DNA from: Seminavis robusta
Lineage: Eukaryota > Bacillariophyta > Bacillariophyceae > Naviculales > Naviculaceae
DNA length: 48,751 bases
Assembly: GCA_903772945.1 (NCBI GenBank)
Contig: CAICTM010000787.1
Coordinates: 1 to 48,751, forward strand
Reading direction: 5' to 3'
A program made the position numbers and the translations under genes. Of this stretch, positions 9,283 to 19,042 are shown in pieces. Below the pieces are notes generated by a model. The model was not told where the DNA came from. It saw nothing but the letters and a program-made list of their open reading frames with translations, and did no database searches. The first letter of the stretch is position 1; each line of letters starts with the position of its first letter.

Positions 9283-11407
9283 AACCGCCGGGTGTCAACC
9301 ACGGTCTGTTTCAAAACTGCACTGTTCGCTTGGTACTCGGCGAGAACCGAGAAATTGATAGGATTTCTTCCTTCGCCGTCGAATGTAGGATGCTCCAGGA
9401 AAGATTTCATACCATCGTCTGAATGCATCAAACATTCAGCCAACCACTGATTCTCCTCCAAATGGAATAGACCATCGTTAGATGTGAGGGATCGGAATCG
9501 GCAGTCACGATCTTCGCGAAGTGGGCACCCGGCTGAGGGCGTCGCCAAGACGTTCTGGGGCCCGGCTTGTAATGAAAGTTGGACCAAACTCTTCCAATAG
9601 TAATCGCCATCGCATAACACGCTGAGTTTAAAGCGGAAAGTTTGTGAGTAAGGTTTATGATCAGTAAACAATTGAAACGAGCTCCGATAACATAGACCGA
9701 AACTCTTTGAAGATTTCAACAATGGAGAGCAGTTCCTTTTCAATTGTAGTATATTTCTTTTGGGCGGAGTTAGTTTGCGGGAGTAGTAAGCCACAATCCG
9801 TCCATTTTGTTTATAGCTCCACCGAGCTGGTAATCACTAGCGTCCGATCATCTCGAAAGCAACTTTGATCCGGATATCCAGCCAGATGTTCTGCTGCCCC
9901 AGCATTTTCATGGCTTGAAAGCTGGTTTCTTGCGTACGGTGCACACTCAAACTCTTGGACCTGATCAGCTTTGTCAAAGTGTCCAAGTGGAGAACGACGA
10001 GCGCAACATATCCGGAAATCACCAAAACCAAAGAACGAAACGCGGTTGTTGAAGCCCGTGTAGCCTTTCATGTCCAGGAGCGCGCTAGCTTTCTTTGCCA
10101 ATAGGCTTAACACCAACAGGAGTCAACCAATCGCCAGAAAATCGTTTCTTGTCACGGCCGCATTCACATTCAACGAGATTGATTTGAATCCAGCCTCTTA
10201 GAATCTTGAGGTACTTATCTAGCTGTCGAGATAGAAAGCCAATCGAGGCTGAAATCCAATCAGCGATGATAAACCTTGATGTCGTCAAGAGCTTTAGTAA
10301 CTTTCCATGATTTCTTTAGCAGATATCCGGAGATTGAGAAATAGCCCATAGGTAGTCGTCTTTACTTGTACAACCCAAACGGTGTAGCAATGGTACACAA
10401 TTCGGAACTGAAATCGTACAAAGATTCAACGTGTATACGGCATCGAATACCAATTGTAAGAATGCATATTCTTGCCGAGCTAAAAAATCCCGCAATGGCG
10501 AGAATCGGTAAACCTGCTTTAAATGCCCTTGTGAGACCACGGAAATCAGAGATCCACCTGCTCTCTACCGTCCTTCTTCGAATGATGAAAGTCCCAGCAA
10601 TCCATTCGGAAGACTCCTTCTTCAAGAATGCCAAGGGAAACCAACCATCCAATCTTTCTTGAAAGATGTTTGTGGTGATGAGGAACAGTAAGTGTCGGCT
10701 TCGATGCGGAGAAGCTGTAGGATCAATCTACAAACTAATCTGTCCGCCATTGTATTTGCCAAGTTCAGACTGAACAAGGTATCATACTTCCAAGGACACC
10801 ACGAAGGTCATTGTTGTTCTGAGAGAGATGAGTACAGGACAGACCACGGCGGTAAGTCGGCCCTTCATACTTAGATTCGAGGATGTTCTTGTTTTCTAAA
10901 CCCAAGTCTGCTCCCTTCTTCACGAGTTGCGAAACATAAAACTCTTTTTCGGATTCGGGGACATTTTCCCAAACGTACCACATCGTCTCAAAACAATCGG
11001 TAGAACTGCTAGAGCAGGAATCGTCATCTTCGAGATCTGCTTCGAAGGTCAAGGAACATCGAGGTAGCAGAGGAGTCTTCTTGTCAACAGAAGACGTAAA
11101 AGGGTCTCATGTCAATGCTGACCTCTCCATGTCATTTGTGTCCCTGAAATCAATCTTCAATCCCATCTCAAGAGGATGTCGCGTCCAATATCATGTCATA
11201 CCGAACATTGTTCGCAGAAAAGACGCGAGCAGGAGCGACATCAATGAACGGGACTTGTAGAACTCTGAAAAACACAACCGGTCTAAGTAACACACGGTTC
11301 GAGTGACGTTGCCAGCAGTGTGGTGGTAGACACACGTCCCAATACGAGGGACTGTCCCTTAGGCAACGCCTTGTCACTAATCCAGGTTCCACAGAACCAG
11401 AGTCCAT
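9283..11407 (-). pseudogene. protease / reverse transcriptase / RNase H region, frameshifted
   Basis: Pieces of Ty3-type Pol lie in different minus-strand frames. An RNase H-like stretch lies near 9640-9794 (MAYYSRKLTPPKRN ... LFTDHKPYSQ). RT palm remains lie near 10362-10652 (RWISDFRGL; TPFGLYK in one frame, SPLRDFLARQEYAF in another). An RT N-terminal linker lies at 10765-11052 (ESKYEGPTYRRGL). A protease-end-like RYDMIL lies near 11175-11195. No single frame spans any of these domains. Whether the breaks are real decay or sequence error cannot be decided here, so I treat the region as non-functional in this copy. Confidence 0.75.
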
Positions 11408-11639
11408 CAGGATTAATAACGGTCTATCAGACGTTTATTTTGTATACTATTAGGACGCAAAAGGCCATCGGCACCAATTCCTTGTCAACATTGATTCCTT
11501 CAGCCCCGCGGCATAATTCTCAAAGACCCTTTCGAAGTCAGTAATCCCACCGTATCATAGGACTCGTCATAGTAATCGTAACCCCCTGTCATGAAATCAA
11601 AGTAATGGGGCTCTCCTGATAATACATCTCTTCTTTTTC

Positions 11640-12529
11640 TTCAGGAGGCGGCATTCAGCAGCCGCAGGAACCTCTGTGGATTGTCTTCGACGTGGTACAC
11701 ATCGTCTTCGCGAACATCACCGCAGCCACAAAATTATCACGGCGAGGACTGTAACCACTCCACGTCCACGACCACGAAGGTGATGAGGCATAGCCACAAC
11801 GTCCGAAACGTCCGGCAAATTGCGCACCGGAGAAGTGTTGTTGCGTTGCTGCCGTCTGGTTGTCCACGTGGTATTCTCGAGGAGGACTACGTGTACGTCC
11901 AGGTAGAGCACACTCCATCCTCCACGAGGGAAACGCTGGGAAGGCGGATAGTAACCAGCTCGAGGCACATCGTCTTGTCCATAGGTAAGACGATAGCCAG
12001 AAGAGCGCCCACTCCTCCATGTCCGCGCCTGAACGGACCACGAAAACCCGGCGACCACCAACCCACGTGAGCCTTGTTGCGAGCGTTGTAATTCCTTTCT
12101 TGACGGGCAAAGAAGCAAACCAATCACGGGGACCAATTACCGTAATCATGACGAATCGGCAAACTTGTCTTTCCCCTGGGGAAGCATCATGTTATAAAAC
12201 ATCATCTTGAGAGCAGAGCATCAAAGGGTTCGCATTGTTGCGCCAGGAAACTTCGCCATCAAGGTGTTGATGTACTCCAACCGAGACCACAAGGTCGCAA
12301 TCGAGCTTGAAGGTCGCGTCATCTCAGGTATCGAGTCGATCAGCGAGATCCGTGTCTCAACGAACTTGCAAGAACAATTAATACAGGCATCGAAGTCAGC
12401 AACAGCTGCACCAGGACGGCTGCTCGAATCACGTTCCATTTGTCTCGAGCAGAGCTTTGAAGACATCTTGACAAAGAAGTTAGCCCTCAATGTACCCGGT
12501 TCCAAATTCAAGGCTGAGTTGCCGGTCAT
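11640..12529 (-). pseudogene. gag-like remains
   Basis: In the gag position (between 5' LTR leader and Pol) the minus strand has an open stretch at 12221-12529 with a helical, capsid-like composition. An Arg/Gly/Tyr/Pro-rich stretch follows that jumps between frames (GYYPPSQRFPRGG, RGPFRRGHGGVG, WTWSGYSPRR), as in nucleic-acid-binding ends of Gag proteins. No CCHC knuckle is complete. The call rests mainly on position and composition. Confidence 0.5.
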
Positions 12530-12982
12530 TGATCGAACTCCTTGATACCCGAAGGACGTGTTCCGGTTCTTGTTCGTCTGCCATTACAATCATGTCATGC
12601 TTACGTTGACGTTGTTACCAGCATTTTGCCAAGAACGGAACAACTGGGTAGTAGCGACCTCGCCAGAATTTACTCAGAGACCAAGGAATGACCGGTTCTT
12701 GCCCGACTGACCAAGGTGTCATGGTGAGATAATGACTAAAGTAAATAACAAACAACAGTACTTGCGGCTTTGGTTAGTAAAGTCGCAAGTAATGATAATG
12801 AAAGAAAAAGAGAGTAACTTCGTTTGAGTTACACCCTTGAGTTACGTTGTTAATAGAAATCGAGTATTTTCGAAATTGTTTGACATGGCCAAACGCCTAG
12901 TATACGGCTGCGTAGAATGTACGCAGGAAGTTTCTTTTGCTTGATGTGCAAATTCCAACCGAACTTGCTTCTGAATTCAGAG

Positions 12983-13059
12983 TGAACTACGATCGGAATA
13001 TTGTGAGATTAGACTTAAAACTAGCGTTAAAGCGCCACGTCATAGACGTGCGTATGTCA
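12983..13059 (-). repeat. 5' LTR (77 bp)
   Basis: Identical to 7999-8075. It is followed on the minus strand by a sequence containing the 10-bp palindrome CTGAATTCAG, where a tRNA primer site would be expected. It is followed on the plus strand by the host duplication CTGT (13060-13063). Confidence 0.9.
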
Positions 13060-14066
13060 CTGTTGCCCAATGCTTGGGAGGAGTACTGCTGTACTGGTAC
13101 CGTGGTGGCCATGCCGGCAGTGATGCTGTGTCTTCGTTGGGATGGTCGGTGTTGTATTTCTTGGTCGCTTTTGATGGAAAGTGCATCAGTCACTGTGGAT
13201 GCCATGCCGCCAGTTATACTGGCTCGTCGTAAAGGACGAGGATGAGTGTTGCCCAATGCTTGGGAGGAGTACTGCTGTACTGGCACAGTGGAAGCCATGC
13301 CAGCGGTGATGCTGTGTCTTCGTTGGGATGGTCGGTGTTGTGTTTCGTCGTCACTTTTGATGGCAAGAGCATGACTCATTTGCAACGCCCTCTTGCTGAC
13401 ACTTCTAACTTTAAAGTATATTTGTAGCATGGTGTATCCAATATAAGTCATGAAGAGAGACACGGGAATCCCGGTAAAGACATAGGCAAAGACGGGTGCC
13501 CATCTTCCTCGTTGACAGGGGATATCACTGCCATCGATGTTGCATCCCAATGGATATGGTGCCATCCAGCATCCAATGGACATTGGGTTGTATAGGTCCA
13601 TCACCAAGGCAGCCACGGCTGTGATAAGTGGCCAAACCACGGCACTGACGTGAATGATGCGTTCATAGTACCGTCGAAAGTCTTGATTGCTCATGCCATG
13701 GCAAATGGTGGTGTAGTAGTAGTGGCTCAAACCGGCCTGGTAAAAGCTAGACATGTGACCCAGTTGAATCAGAAACCCTTGTGCAGCACATGTCTGTTTA
13801 TTTCCCATGGCTCCCCATACATCCGTGTCGTTGGCGGGCATGTAGAGTGCCCATGGCAGAATCACCAACGAGAAAAAGACGTCTGTCACGGATATTCCCA
13901 GCAAGAGACGATACTTGACTTGATCCAGCTTATTGTCATTGCTGCTGCTGCTTCGTTGACGACATTTGGGTACCAACATCCAAATAATCCAGCTAGACCC
14001 CACCAAGGACAGGATGCCTGAGGTGGCTGGAGCCAGGGTCAGCAGCACACTCTCAAACGACGGCAT
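13060..14066 (-). CDS. cAMP-receptor-like GPCR, 5' part (interrupted by retrotransposon)
   Basis: The start ATG is at 14066-14064, touching CTAGCTAG. Five hydrophobic helices follow: LLTLAPATSGILSLVGSSWI; LLLGISVTDVFFSLVILPW; the QGFLIQLGHMSSFYQAGLSH helix, which carries the family-like YYYTTI; a helix at VSAVVWPLITAVAALVMDL; and VFAYVFTGIPVSLFMTYIGY. Paired Cys (TCAAQGF and GCWMAP/GCNIDG) could form the usual loop disulfide. The layout, and the DVFFSL, GN..TC..QGF and LSHYYY motifs, resemble Dictyostelium cAR/class E receptors. The third cytoplasmic loop holds two tandem 61-residue repeats with RRHS and RRAS sites. The frame is cut at codon 335 by the LTR element; the end is at 7163-7998. 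Confidence 0.85.
13064..13429 (-). repeat. 183-bp tandem duplication inside the GPCR loop
   Basis: Two 183-bp units (starting at 13064 and 13247) encode 61-residue repeats sharing HRPSQRRHSITAGMA and VQQYSSQALGN. The retrotransposon is inserted inside the 3' unit, and that unit's end lies at 7940-7998. Confidence 0.8.
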
Positions 14067-14803
14067 CTAGCTAGCGAGATTGGAGATTGGGATGGGCAAA
14101 CACGAACAATTGAGTGGAAATAGGAAAGGGTGTTGTCTCCCTCCTCGCACTCCTGCTGCCACCTGATTGCCTGACTGTGAGGGAATGCTCTTTACAGTCG
14201 TACCAGGTATTCCTTACCTCGCATTGGCTGCTTGAGGTAGGTTGTGTGTTTCATGTCGGCCTCCCACCACCGCTCGCTTGTGCGGCTTGTGTTTTGGCTG
14301 TTCTTTCTTGTGTGACCAGTGTAAGCTCTTGGTGATAATCATCTGTAAGCACCTTGAAACGGCCTATTGCCCGCTGCCCTTTTCGTAAATCCAACTTGAA
14401 GCAAGAGCTTTCACTATTTGGGGATCTATATCCTTTTTGCTCCTGGCTAACGGTACCGATAGACAGTGGGTAGCCAGTAGCCAACGGTACGGTGCGGTAG
14501 CTGCTGGCTAAAACTAGAGGTTCAAGAACGGCTACAGAGTAGCTACCGGTACCTGGTAGCAGCTAGGCAGAGGCTTGCAGCTAGCAGAAGAAGGGCCATG
14601 CGATGGGACGACAGCACCAGCAGACAGCAGGCAGGGGCTTGGCACGGATCAGTTCCTCTGAATGGTTTCATCAGTGTAAAGGTGTTTTTAGAAATGTAGC
14701 TATTGGATCTTTGGACCCCGATATATAGGTTTCTTTCCGAGACTGCGCTTTCTCGATTTCATCTCGTGATAATATGGTTCCTTCCTTCACTAACTCTAGC
14801 TAG
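14067..14803. other. intergenic between receptor and glycosyltransferase genes
   Basis: No supported gene. It begins with CTAGCTAG touching the receptor ATG and ends with CTAGCTAGCTAG (14796-14807), which supplies the stop of the next gene. GGTACC-rich words lie at 14480-14570. Confidence 0.55.
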
Positions 14804-15943
14804 CTAGATAGTCATGTATTCCATTGGACACCTCACCCATGGCAACACGGACGATGGTACGTCTGCTGTGGAGTTGGGGCATCTCTTGTGATTGTTCCAC
14901 GTGTGGGTGCGGTTATAGGATTCCCTCTTTCCATTGATGTGATGCAAGTACCATCCAGCCCTCCATGGACCATACATGTGTTGTCCATAATGGGAACAGT
15001 TGTACTTTTGCAGAGCCATCATTTTATGCTCCGGTGGTCGTAATGCTGTACCAAGCTGTGGCAGCATCCAGTCATAGTAAGCCTTGGTGGTGAAGTGATT
15101 GTTGTTGGACCATTTCACGTGAAAGAAATTCATGCCGGAAAACGTAAAGTTTGAGTGTGGACAGCCACCCATAAAGTCTTTAATGTTCCCATTCCAGCGC
15201 TTGTTGAATCGGACAATCTCGAGTTCGGGGACATTGCGAATGGCCCGGACCATCAGCTGGTGATCAATTTCCTTGGTGAAAGGAAAGTCATGCTCTATCA
15301 CGTAGACGAATTCAGTTGTGACTTGCTCCATCGTCATTCGAAGGAGGTTGGTTTGCTGTTGATGAATAAAGTTTGTAAGAACTTGAACACTAGGATGGCA
15401 CTTGAACATGGACCGAACACGGGACACCCATTCCTGCAGACGTTGTCGGTTTTCAGGCGTGTCCTTGCGGTGTTCAGGCGTGTCCTTGGCATTCTCAAGT
15501 CCATCCACAGTAACAATAATGGGTGTGTTGGGTTCAAGACCAATGAGCATGGACAATGAGTCCAGAGTATCCTCAAAGATGGCTGTGGAGGGCATGGTTG
15601 GAATCAGGTTGGCAGTCACAACGACAGTGGTCGTTGGAGGCTTCTTGTTGTGCCTGGCATAAAAGGAAGTTAAGTTACGAACAAAAGCACATTCGTCCTG
15701 AAAAGAAGCGTTATCAGGCGTTTCATCTCCAACCTCAGCATCATGCTGAAAATCTTGCTTCGTCGTTGCCTCTTGCAACCCACGTCTTTCTTGGGGCGTT
15801 TTCGTTACCTCTTGCAACCCGCGATTTTCATGGGGCGTCTTGTACATGCTTGCAAACACTGACACAAACCGTTCATCCAGGAGAAATTGTGTTAGTATCA
15901 AGGTCAACATGACCATCCATACAGCCGGGTGGGTTCCTTTCAT
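14804..15943 (-). CDS. type II membrane glycosyltransferase-like protein
   Basis: 379 residues. A short cytosolic N-terminus is followed by one hydrophobic anchor at about 8-22 (VWMVMLTLILTQFLL), then a stem with two repeats of KTP-(H/Q)E-RGLQE at about 35-60, then a luminal domain. VVVTANLIPTMPS (107-120) and PIIVTVDGL (141-149) look like the nucleotide-sugar-binding beta strands of a GT-A fold. FVYVIEHDFPF (212-222) has the acidic pair expected at the DxD position. Several N-x-S/T sites and Cys residues suit a Golgi protein. No specific GT family or sugar is assignable. A second small repeat, KDTPE(H/N)R, sits at 153-166. The stop codon lies within CTAGCTAGCTAG. Confidence 0.7.
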   Translation of the reverse strand: MKGTHPAVWMVMLTLILTQFLLDERFVSVFASMYKTPHENRGLQEVTKTPQERRGLQEATTKQDFQHDAEVGDETPDNASFQDECAFVRNLTSFYARHNKKPPTTTVVVTANLIPTMPSTAIFEDTLDSLSMLIGLEPNTPIIVTVDGLENAKDTPEHRKDTPENRQRLQEWVSRVRSMFKCHPSVQVLTNFIHQQQTNLLRMTMEQVTTEFVYVIEHDFPFTKEIDHQLMVRAIRNVPELEIVRFNKRWNGNIKDFMGGCPHSNFTFSGMNFFHVKWSNNNHFTTKAYYDWMLPQLGTALRPPEHKMMALQKYNCSHYGQHMYGPWRAGWYLHHINGKRESYNRTHTWNNHKRCPNSTADVPSSVLPWVRCPMEYMTI

Positions 15944-16180
15944 GGTTTCCTTCTTTCTAGCTCTAGAGAGCGGCTAGTGCGAGATAAACTTTTGTATGGT
16001 CTTCGTGATTCTGGAACACAAGAGTCGAGTCCACCTTCAGCATCCTGCAAGGATGTGAGCACCCAGCACAGATTCGATTCGATTCAAGTTGTCGCGAGCC
16101 CAAAACCGAAGGACCTGGCCAAAAATCAAACGACGGTGTTAGAGACAGAATTTGTATACTTTTGCACCTTTGATACCTGT
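15944..16180. other. spacer between glycosyltransferase start and 5S rRNA
   Basis: 237-base spacer between two divergent transcription units. It contains CTAGCTCTAG at 15958-15967 and a GATTCGATTC word near 16074. Confidence 0.5.
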
Positions 16181-16298
16181 AGGAACGACCATACCACGAT
16201 GACAGCACCGCTTCCCGTCTGCTCAGCGAAGTTAAGCATCGTCGGGCCAGGTTAGTACTACGGTGGGGGACCACGTTGGAATCCCTGGTGTTGTTCTT
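16181..16298 (+). rRNA. 5S ribosomal RNA
   Basis: 118 nt with the canonical eukaryotic 5S framework: GAACGACCATACCAC at the 5' end, GCGAAGTTAAGC in the middle (box A region), GGGCCAGGTTAGTAC and GGTGGGGGACCAC (box C region), and CCCTGGTGTTGTTCTT at the 3' end. The first nine bases pair with the last nine to form helix I. A T5 run follows directly. It is a single copy here, transcribed by RNA polymerase III from its internal promoter, with no other rRNA beside it. Confidence 0.95.
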
Positions 16299-16301
16299 TT
16301 T
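16297..16301 (+). terminator. Pol III T-run terminator of the 5S gene
   Basis: Five consecutive T at the end of the 5S helix I, the standard termination signal for RNA polymerase III. Confidence 0.8.
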
Positions 16302-16765
16302 AGTCCGTTTTCTGTTACCTAGCATTTCTGTTCGCAGATCCCCACTCCAATCGAATCTAGCTCGCTAGGGTAGCTAGCTTTATGTCATAGCTAGAGCGAC
16401 GCTCTCCTGTATGGTGATACGTCGGTGGGTGTGAGGTCGGCAGCCGAGGGCCAAGGGAGAATATGGTCCTTCCAAAACTTCGCCTAGCCAGCTGGCTAAC
16501 TAGCTAGAGATCACCTTTCGGTGTGTCTATTTTTGTCAGCTACATTATTATGTTGTTGTTCTATCTAATTAAAAAGAAAAAGATGAATGTCACTTGCTGT
16601 GCCGTCATCATCTTCTGGTTGGTAGCTAGCTACTGTACTAAACATGTAAAAAGTTGGAGCACGCATTGGCAGAATTGATTGTGCTCGTCGTCGTCTTTGT
16701 TGTTTCCCCGTGAACCGTCACTTGTACTTTTTGTTTGGTCACTTGTCGTCGTCATTGTCTTGGGT
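16302..16765. other. intergenic, CTAG-rich
   Basis: No supported gene. Several GCTAGCT words (16354-16395, 16488-16507, 16620-16633) lie between the 5S gene and the 3' end of the next gene. Confidence 0.5.
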
Positions 16766-19042
16766 CTACCGTTCTTGTGGTCCGGTGGTGGTGGTCTTAT
16801 TGTTGTTGTTGTTTTCCTTGTTGTCACGTTTTCCTTTTCCACGACCCTTTTTCTTGTTCCAGTGCTTTTTGGGCTTATTTGTAGCAGCAGACGCCGTCGT
16901 CGTGGACTTGGTCTCATCGACCGAAGGGGCCGGGAGGGGCGGAAAGTGTTCGTCCGAGTAGGGTAAATCCTTGGACGACTTCTCCATCTTGTTGTCCTTA
17001 CCGGCCACGCCTTTCTGATCGTCCTTCTTGGCGACCTTGCCGTCGGCCTTGGTGGTTTGTTTGTCGTCCTCCTCCTCCTCCGTTTGTTTGGTCTTGCTGT
17101 GGCGCTTGGTTTTCTTGGTGCTCTTGCTGTAGCCGCCCTCCGTAGTACTGGTTGTGGTTGTGGTTGTTGCGTCGGCAGCCGTTACCTCCCAGATTTCAGT
17201 GTCTTTGTGCTGAAAGACCACGTTGAATCCACGGTACTGATCGGGGACCAATCCCAAGTAGATCGCCAACAGTCCTCGCAACGATGCGGTGTGCAAGTGT
17301 TTGGAATAATGAATGCGATCCAACAAGACATCATTAATGACGCCACCTTTCTTGTAGGCACTCAGTGTGGTTTGAATGTTGGGATTGGCAATCCATCCCA
17401 ATTCCGAGAGCTGAAAGAGAATGTTGGTACATCCCCAGCGCGATACCGATTGCGTTTGTTCAAACGTCGTCAGCCGAAGTTCTTGTTGAATCTGTTCCAA
17501 CGAGATGGTTTGGAGTCGACCATTGGATTCTCCCGTTTCGGGATCCACATTGTCGCGCAACAAGAATCGAATGGTGGGTGGTGTGTAATGCGTAATAATG
17601 GCAGGAGTCGTCGTACTAGTCGTACTGTTGTTGCCATTGCCACAGTAGAGCTGGAATCGCGCCACATTCATGACGTGATCGGCGAGCTCCAAATGATTGA
17701 CAATGGTCTGGGCGGTATTGATTTGTCGCACGAGTGCCTTGGGGAGTTCTTGTTTCTTTTTGTTGTTGTTCTTTTTTCCATTCTGTTGTTGACGAAACTG
17801 TTCGGCATCCTTCCATAGTTTTTCCAATACGGTGGGAACGTTAAAGTGCGCCAACTCCAACGATCGTTCGAGTTCGAGAAAGAGTTTGAGCGACAGAATG
17901 GTAGACTGCGCTTGCTGCTGCTGATCGCTCTCGGCCGCGGCGTCGCGAATCTTGGCAAGCGTGCGGCATCCATTGACCAGTGTCTGATGCATGGTGGCGC
18001 ATTCGTCTTCTTGTAGGGTGGGAAGTTGCCATTGAATGTGATCAAACGACAACGAGGAAAAGAGCTGAGCTTCTTGGTCGTCTTCTTTTGGATCGGTGCT
18101 AGTGGCCATGGTGGATGCCATGGTGGTGTCGTCTTCCCAACTCTCTTCCTTTTGCGGCGTATCATCGCCGTCATTGGAGGACGACGCCGACGACGGGACT
18201 GCTGGCTGCTGCTGTGTCTGATTGACATGGGCTGGATTCATGTCCGCGTAGCCATGTTCGTGGCTGTTGTACGCAGGATCTTGCGGATGTTGATGCTGTT
18301 CGTAGTAATTGTTGTTGACGTGGTACATGGGCGGAGGAGGGAAATATCCTCCCGGTGCCGCCGTCGCCGCCGTCATTGGAGCCACGAATCCTTGCGCCAT
18401 GACGGGAGCGTAGTAAAATTCCTGCTGTGACGGGTAGTACTCTTGGTGTGGGTAAGGAGCATAATTGTTGCTGTTGTTGCTGCTGTCGTAGTGGCTGTTG
18501 CCATTGTAGGGAGGGGCAAATCCATTCGGACCAGGAGGAGGCATGTAAGAACCATTCATGACGGCAGCAGGAGCAAATCCATACGATTGGCCATGAGGAG
18601 GATGAGGAGGACCGCCCATGCCACCTTGGGGACTCCAGTAGTATGGAGGGTTGCCATTGTTATGGTTGCCGTTGTTGGCGTGCCACCAGCCGCCTTGACC
18701 ATGAGGAACATTTCCATGATGAGACGAAAGATGAGGCTGATGGTGATTCCATTGGCCTTGATTGCCGTGATTGTGGTGGTGGCCATGATTGGCGCGCTGA
18801 GCTGGTTTGTTGTTGTTGTTCTTGTTGTTGCCTCCCTTGCCACCGCCACCAGCATGAGGAGGCACGCCATTGCTGTTGGCCTTGTTGCCACTCGTGGCAG
18901 AACCGTCAGTCGTGACGGCACCCTTGTTGTGCCGAGCCGCCGAATTTTTCTTGGATTTCTTGGGTTTCGTCGTGCCGCCACCAGTCATTGTACTAGCCGT
19001 TCCAGTAACCACAACAGCAGAGCCTTGGTTCTTGTCGGTCAT
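16766..19042 (-). CDS. large low-complexity protein with an unnamed conserved domain
   Basis: 758 residues from the Met in MTDKNQGSAVV. The frame is open 42 codons further up, but the chosen Met is preceded by the same CATCATCACC leader as the gene ending at 47498. Residues 1 to about 300 are Asn/Gly/His/Pro/Tyr/Gln-rich and prion-like. A helical middle part follows. Residues about 522-620 form a domain shared with the two genes at 44.6-47.5 kb: TF...GC-N-L...W-I-NP...Y---G-I-D...IH-SK...LL-IYL-LVP. The C-terminal part is Lys/Glu-rich, contains DEHFPPLPA and ends in a KKKGRGKGKR cluster. The composition suggests an RNA-granule or nucleolar protein, but that is inference. No named family is recognised. 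Confidence 0.72.
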   Translation of the reverse strand: MTDKNQGSAVVVTGTASTMTGGGTTKPKKSKKNSAARHNKGAVTTDGSATSGNKANSNGVPPHAGGGGKGGNNKNNNNKPAQRANHGHHHNHGNQGQWNHHQPHLSSHHGNVPHGQGGWWHANNGNHNNGNPPYYWSPQGGMGGPPHPPHGQSYGFAPAAVMNGSYMPPPGPNGFAPPYNGNSHYDSSNNSNNYAPYPHQEYYPSQQEFYYAPVMAQGFVAPMTAATAAPGGYFPPPPMYHVNNNYYEQHQHPQDPAYNSHEHGYADMNPAHVNQTQQQPAVPSSASSSNDGDDTPQKEESWEDDTTMASTMATSTDPKEDDQEAQLFSSLSFDHIQWQLPTLQEDECATMHQTLVNGCRTLAKIRDAAAESDQQQQAQSTILSLKLFLELERSLELAHFNVPTVLEKLWKDAEQFRQQQNGKKNNNKKKQELPKALVRQINTAQTIVNHLELADHVMNVARFQLYCGNGNNSTTSTTTPAIITHYTPPTIRFLLRDNVDPETGESNGRLQTISLEQIQQELRLTTFEQTQSVSRWGCTNILFQLSELGWIANPNIQTTLSAYKKGGVINDVLLDRIHYSKHLHTASLRGLLAIYLGLVPDQYRGFNVVFQHKDTEIWEVTAADATTTTTTSTTEGGYSKSTKKTKRHSKTKQTEEEEDDKQTTKADGKVAKKDDQKGVAGKDNKMEKSSKDLPYSDEHFPPLPAPSVDETKSTTTASAATNKPKKHWNKKKGRGKGKRDNKENNNNNKTTTTGPQER

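Larger units (their letters stand above)
7999..13059 (-). mobile_element. Ty3-type LTR retrotransposon inserted in a GPCR gene
   Basis: A 5061-bp element is bounded by two identical 77-bp direct repeats that begin TG and end CA (7999-8075 and 12983-13059). It is flanked by the 4-bp duplication CTGT (7995-7998 and 13060-13063). Read on the minus strand the order is LTR, leader, gag-like remains, protease/RT remains, RNase H remains, integrase, polypurine tract, LTR, which is the Ty3/gypsy order with integrase after RT. It lies in the same transcriptional direction as the host gene. Integrase is open, while gag, RT and RNase H are spread over several frames. The LTRs are unusually short and no TGG-type tRNA primer site follows the 5' LTR. 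Confidence 0.9.

Noticed and set aside
7999..13059. Reading the 77-bp repeats as a giant target-site duplication
   Set aside because: The TG...CA ends, the adjacent polypurine tract, the Pol remains between and a separate 4-bp CTGT duplication fit LTRs.
12937..13245. Plus-strand ORF across the LTR border
   Set aside because: It mixes LTR and antisense receptor sequence and is a product of the junction.
17057..17818. 253-residue plus-strand ORF (and other long antisense ORFs to about 19200)
   Set aside because: Shadow of the minus-strand low-complexity gene. It reads the complement of Asn/Lys-rich codons as Val/Leu/Phe runs.
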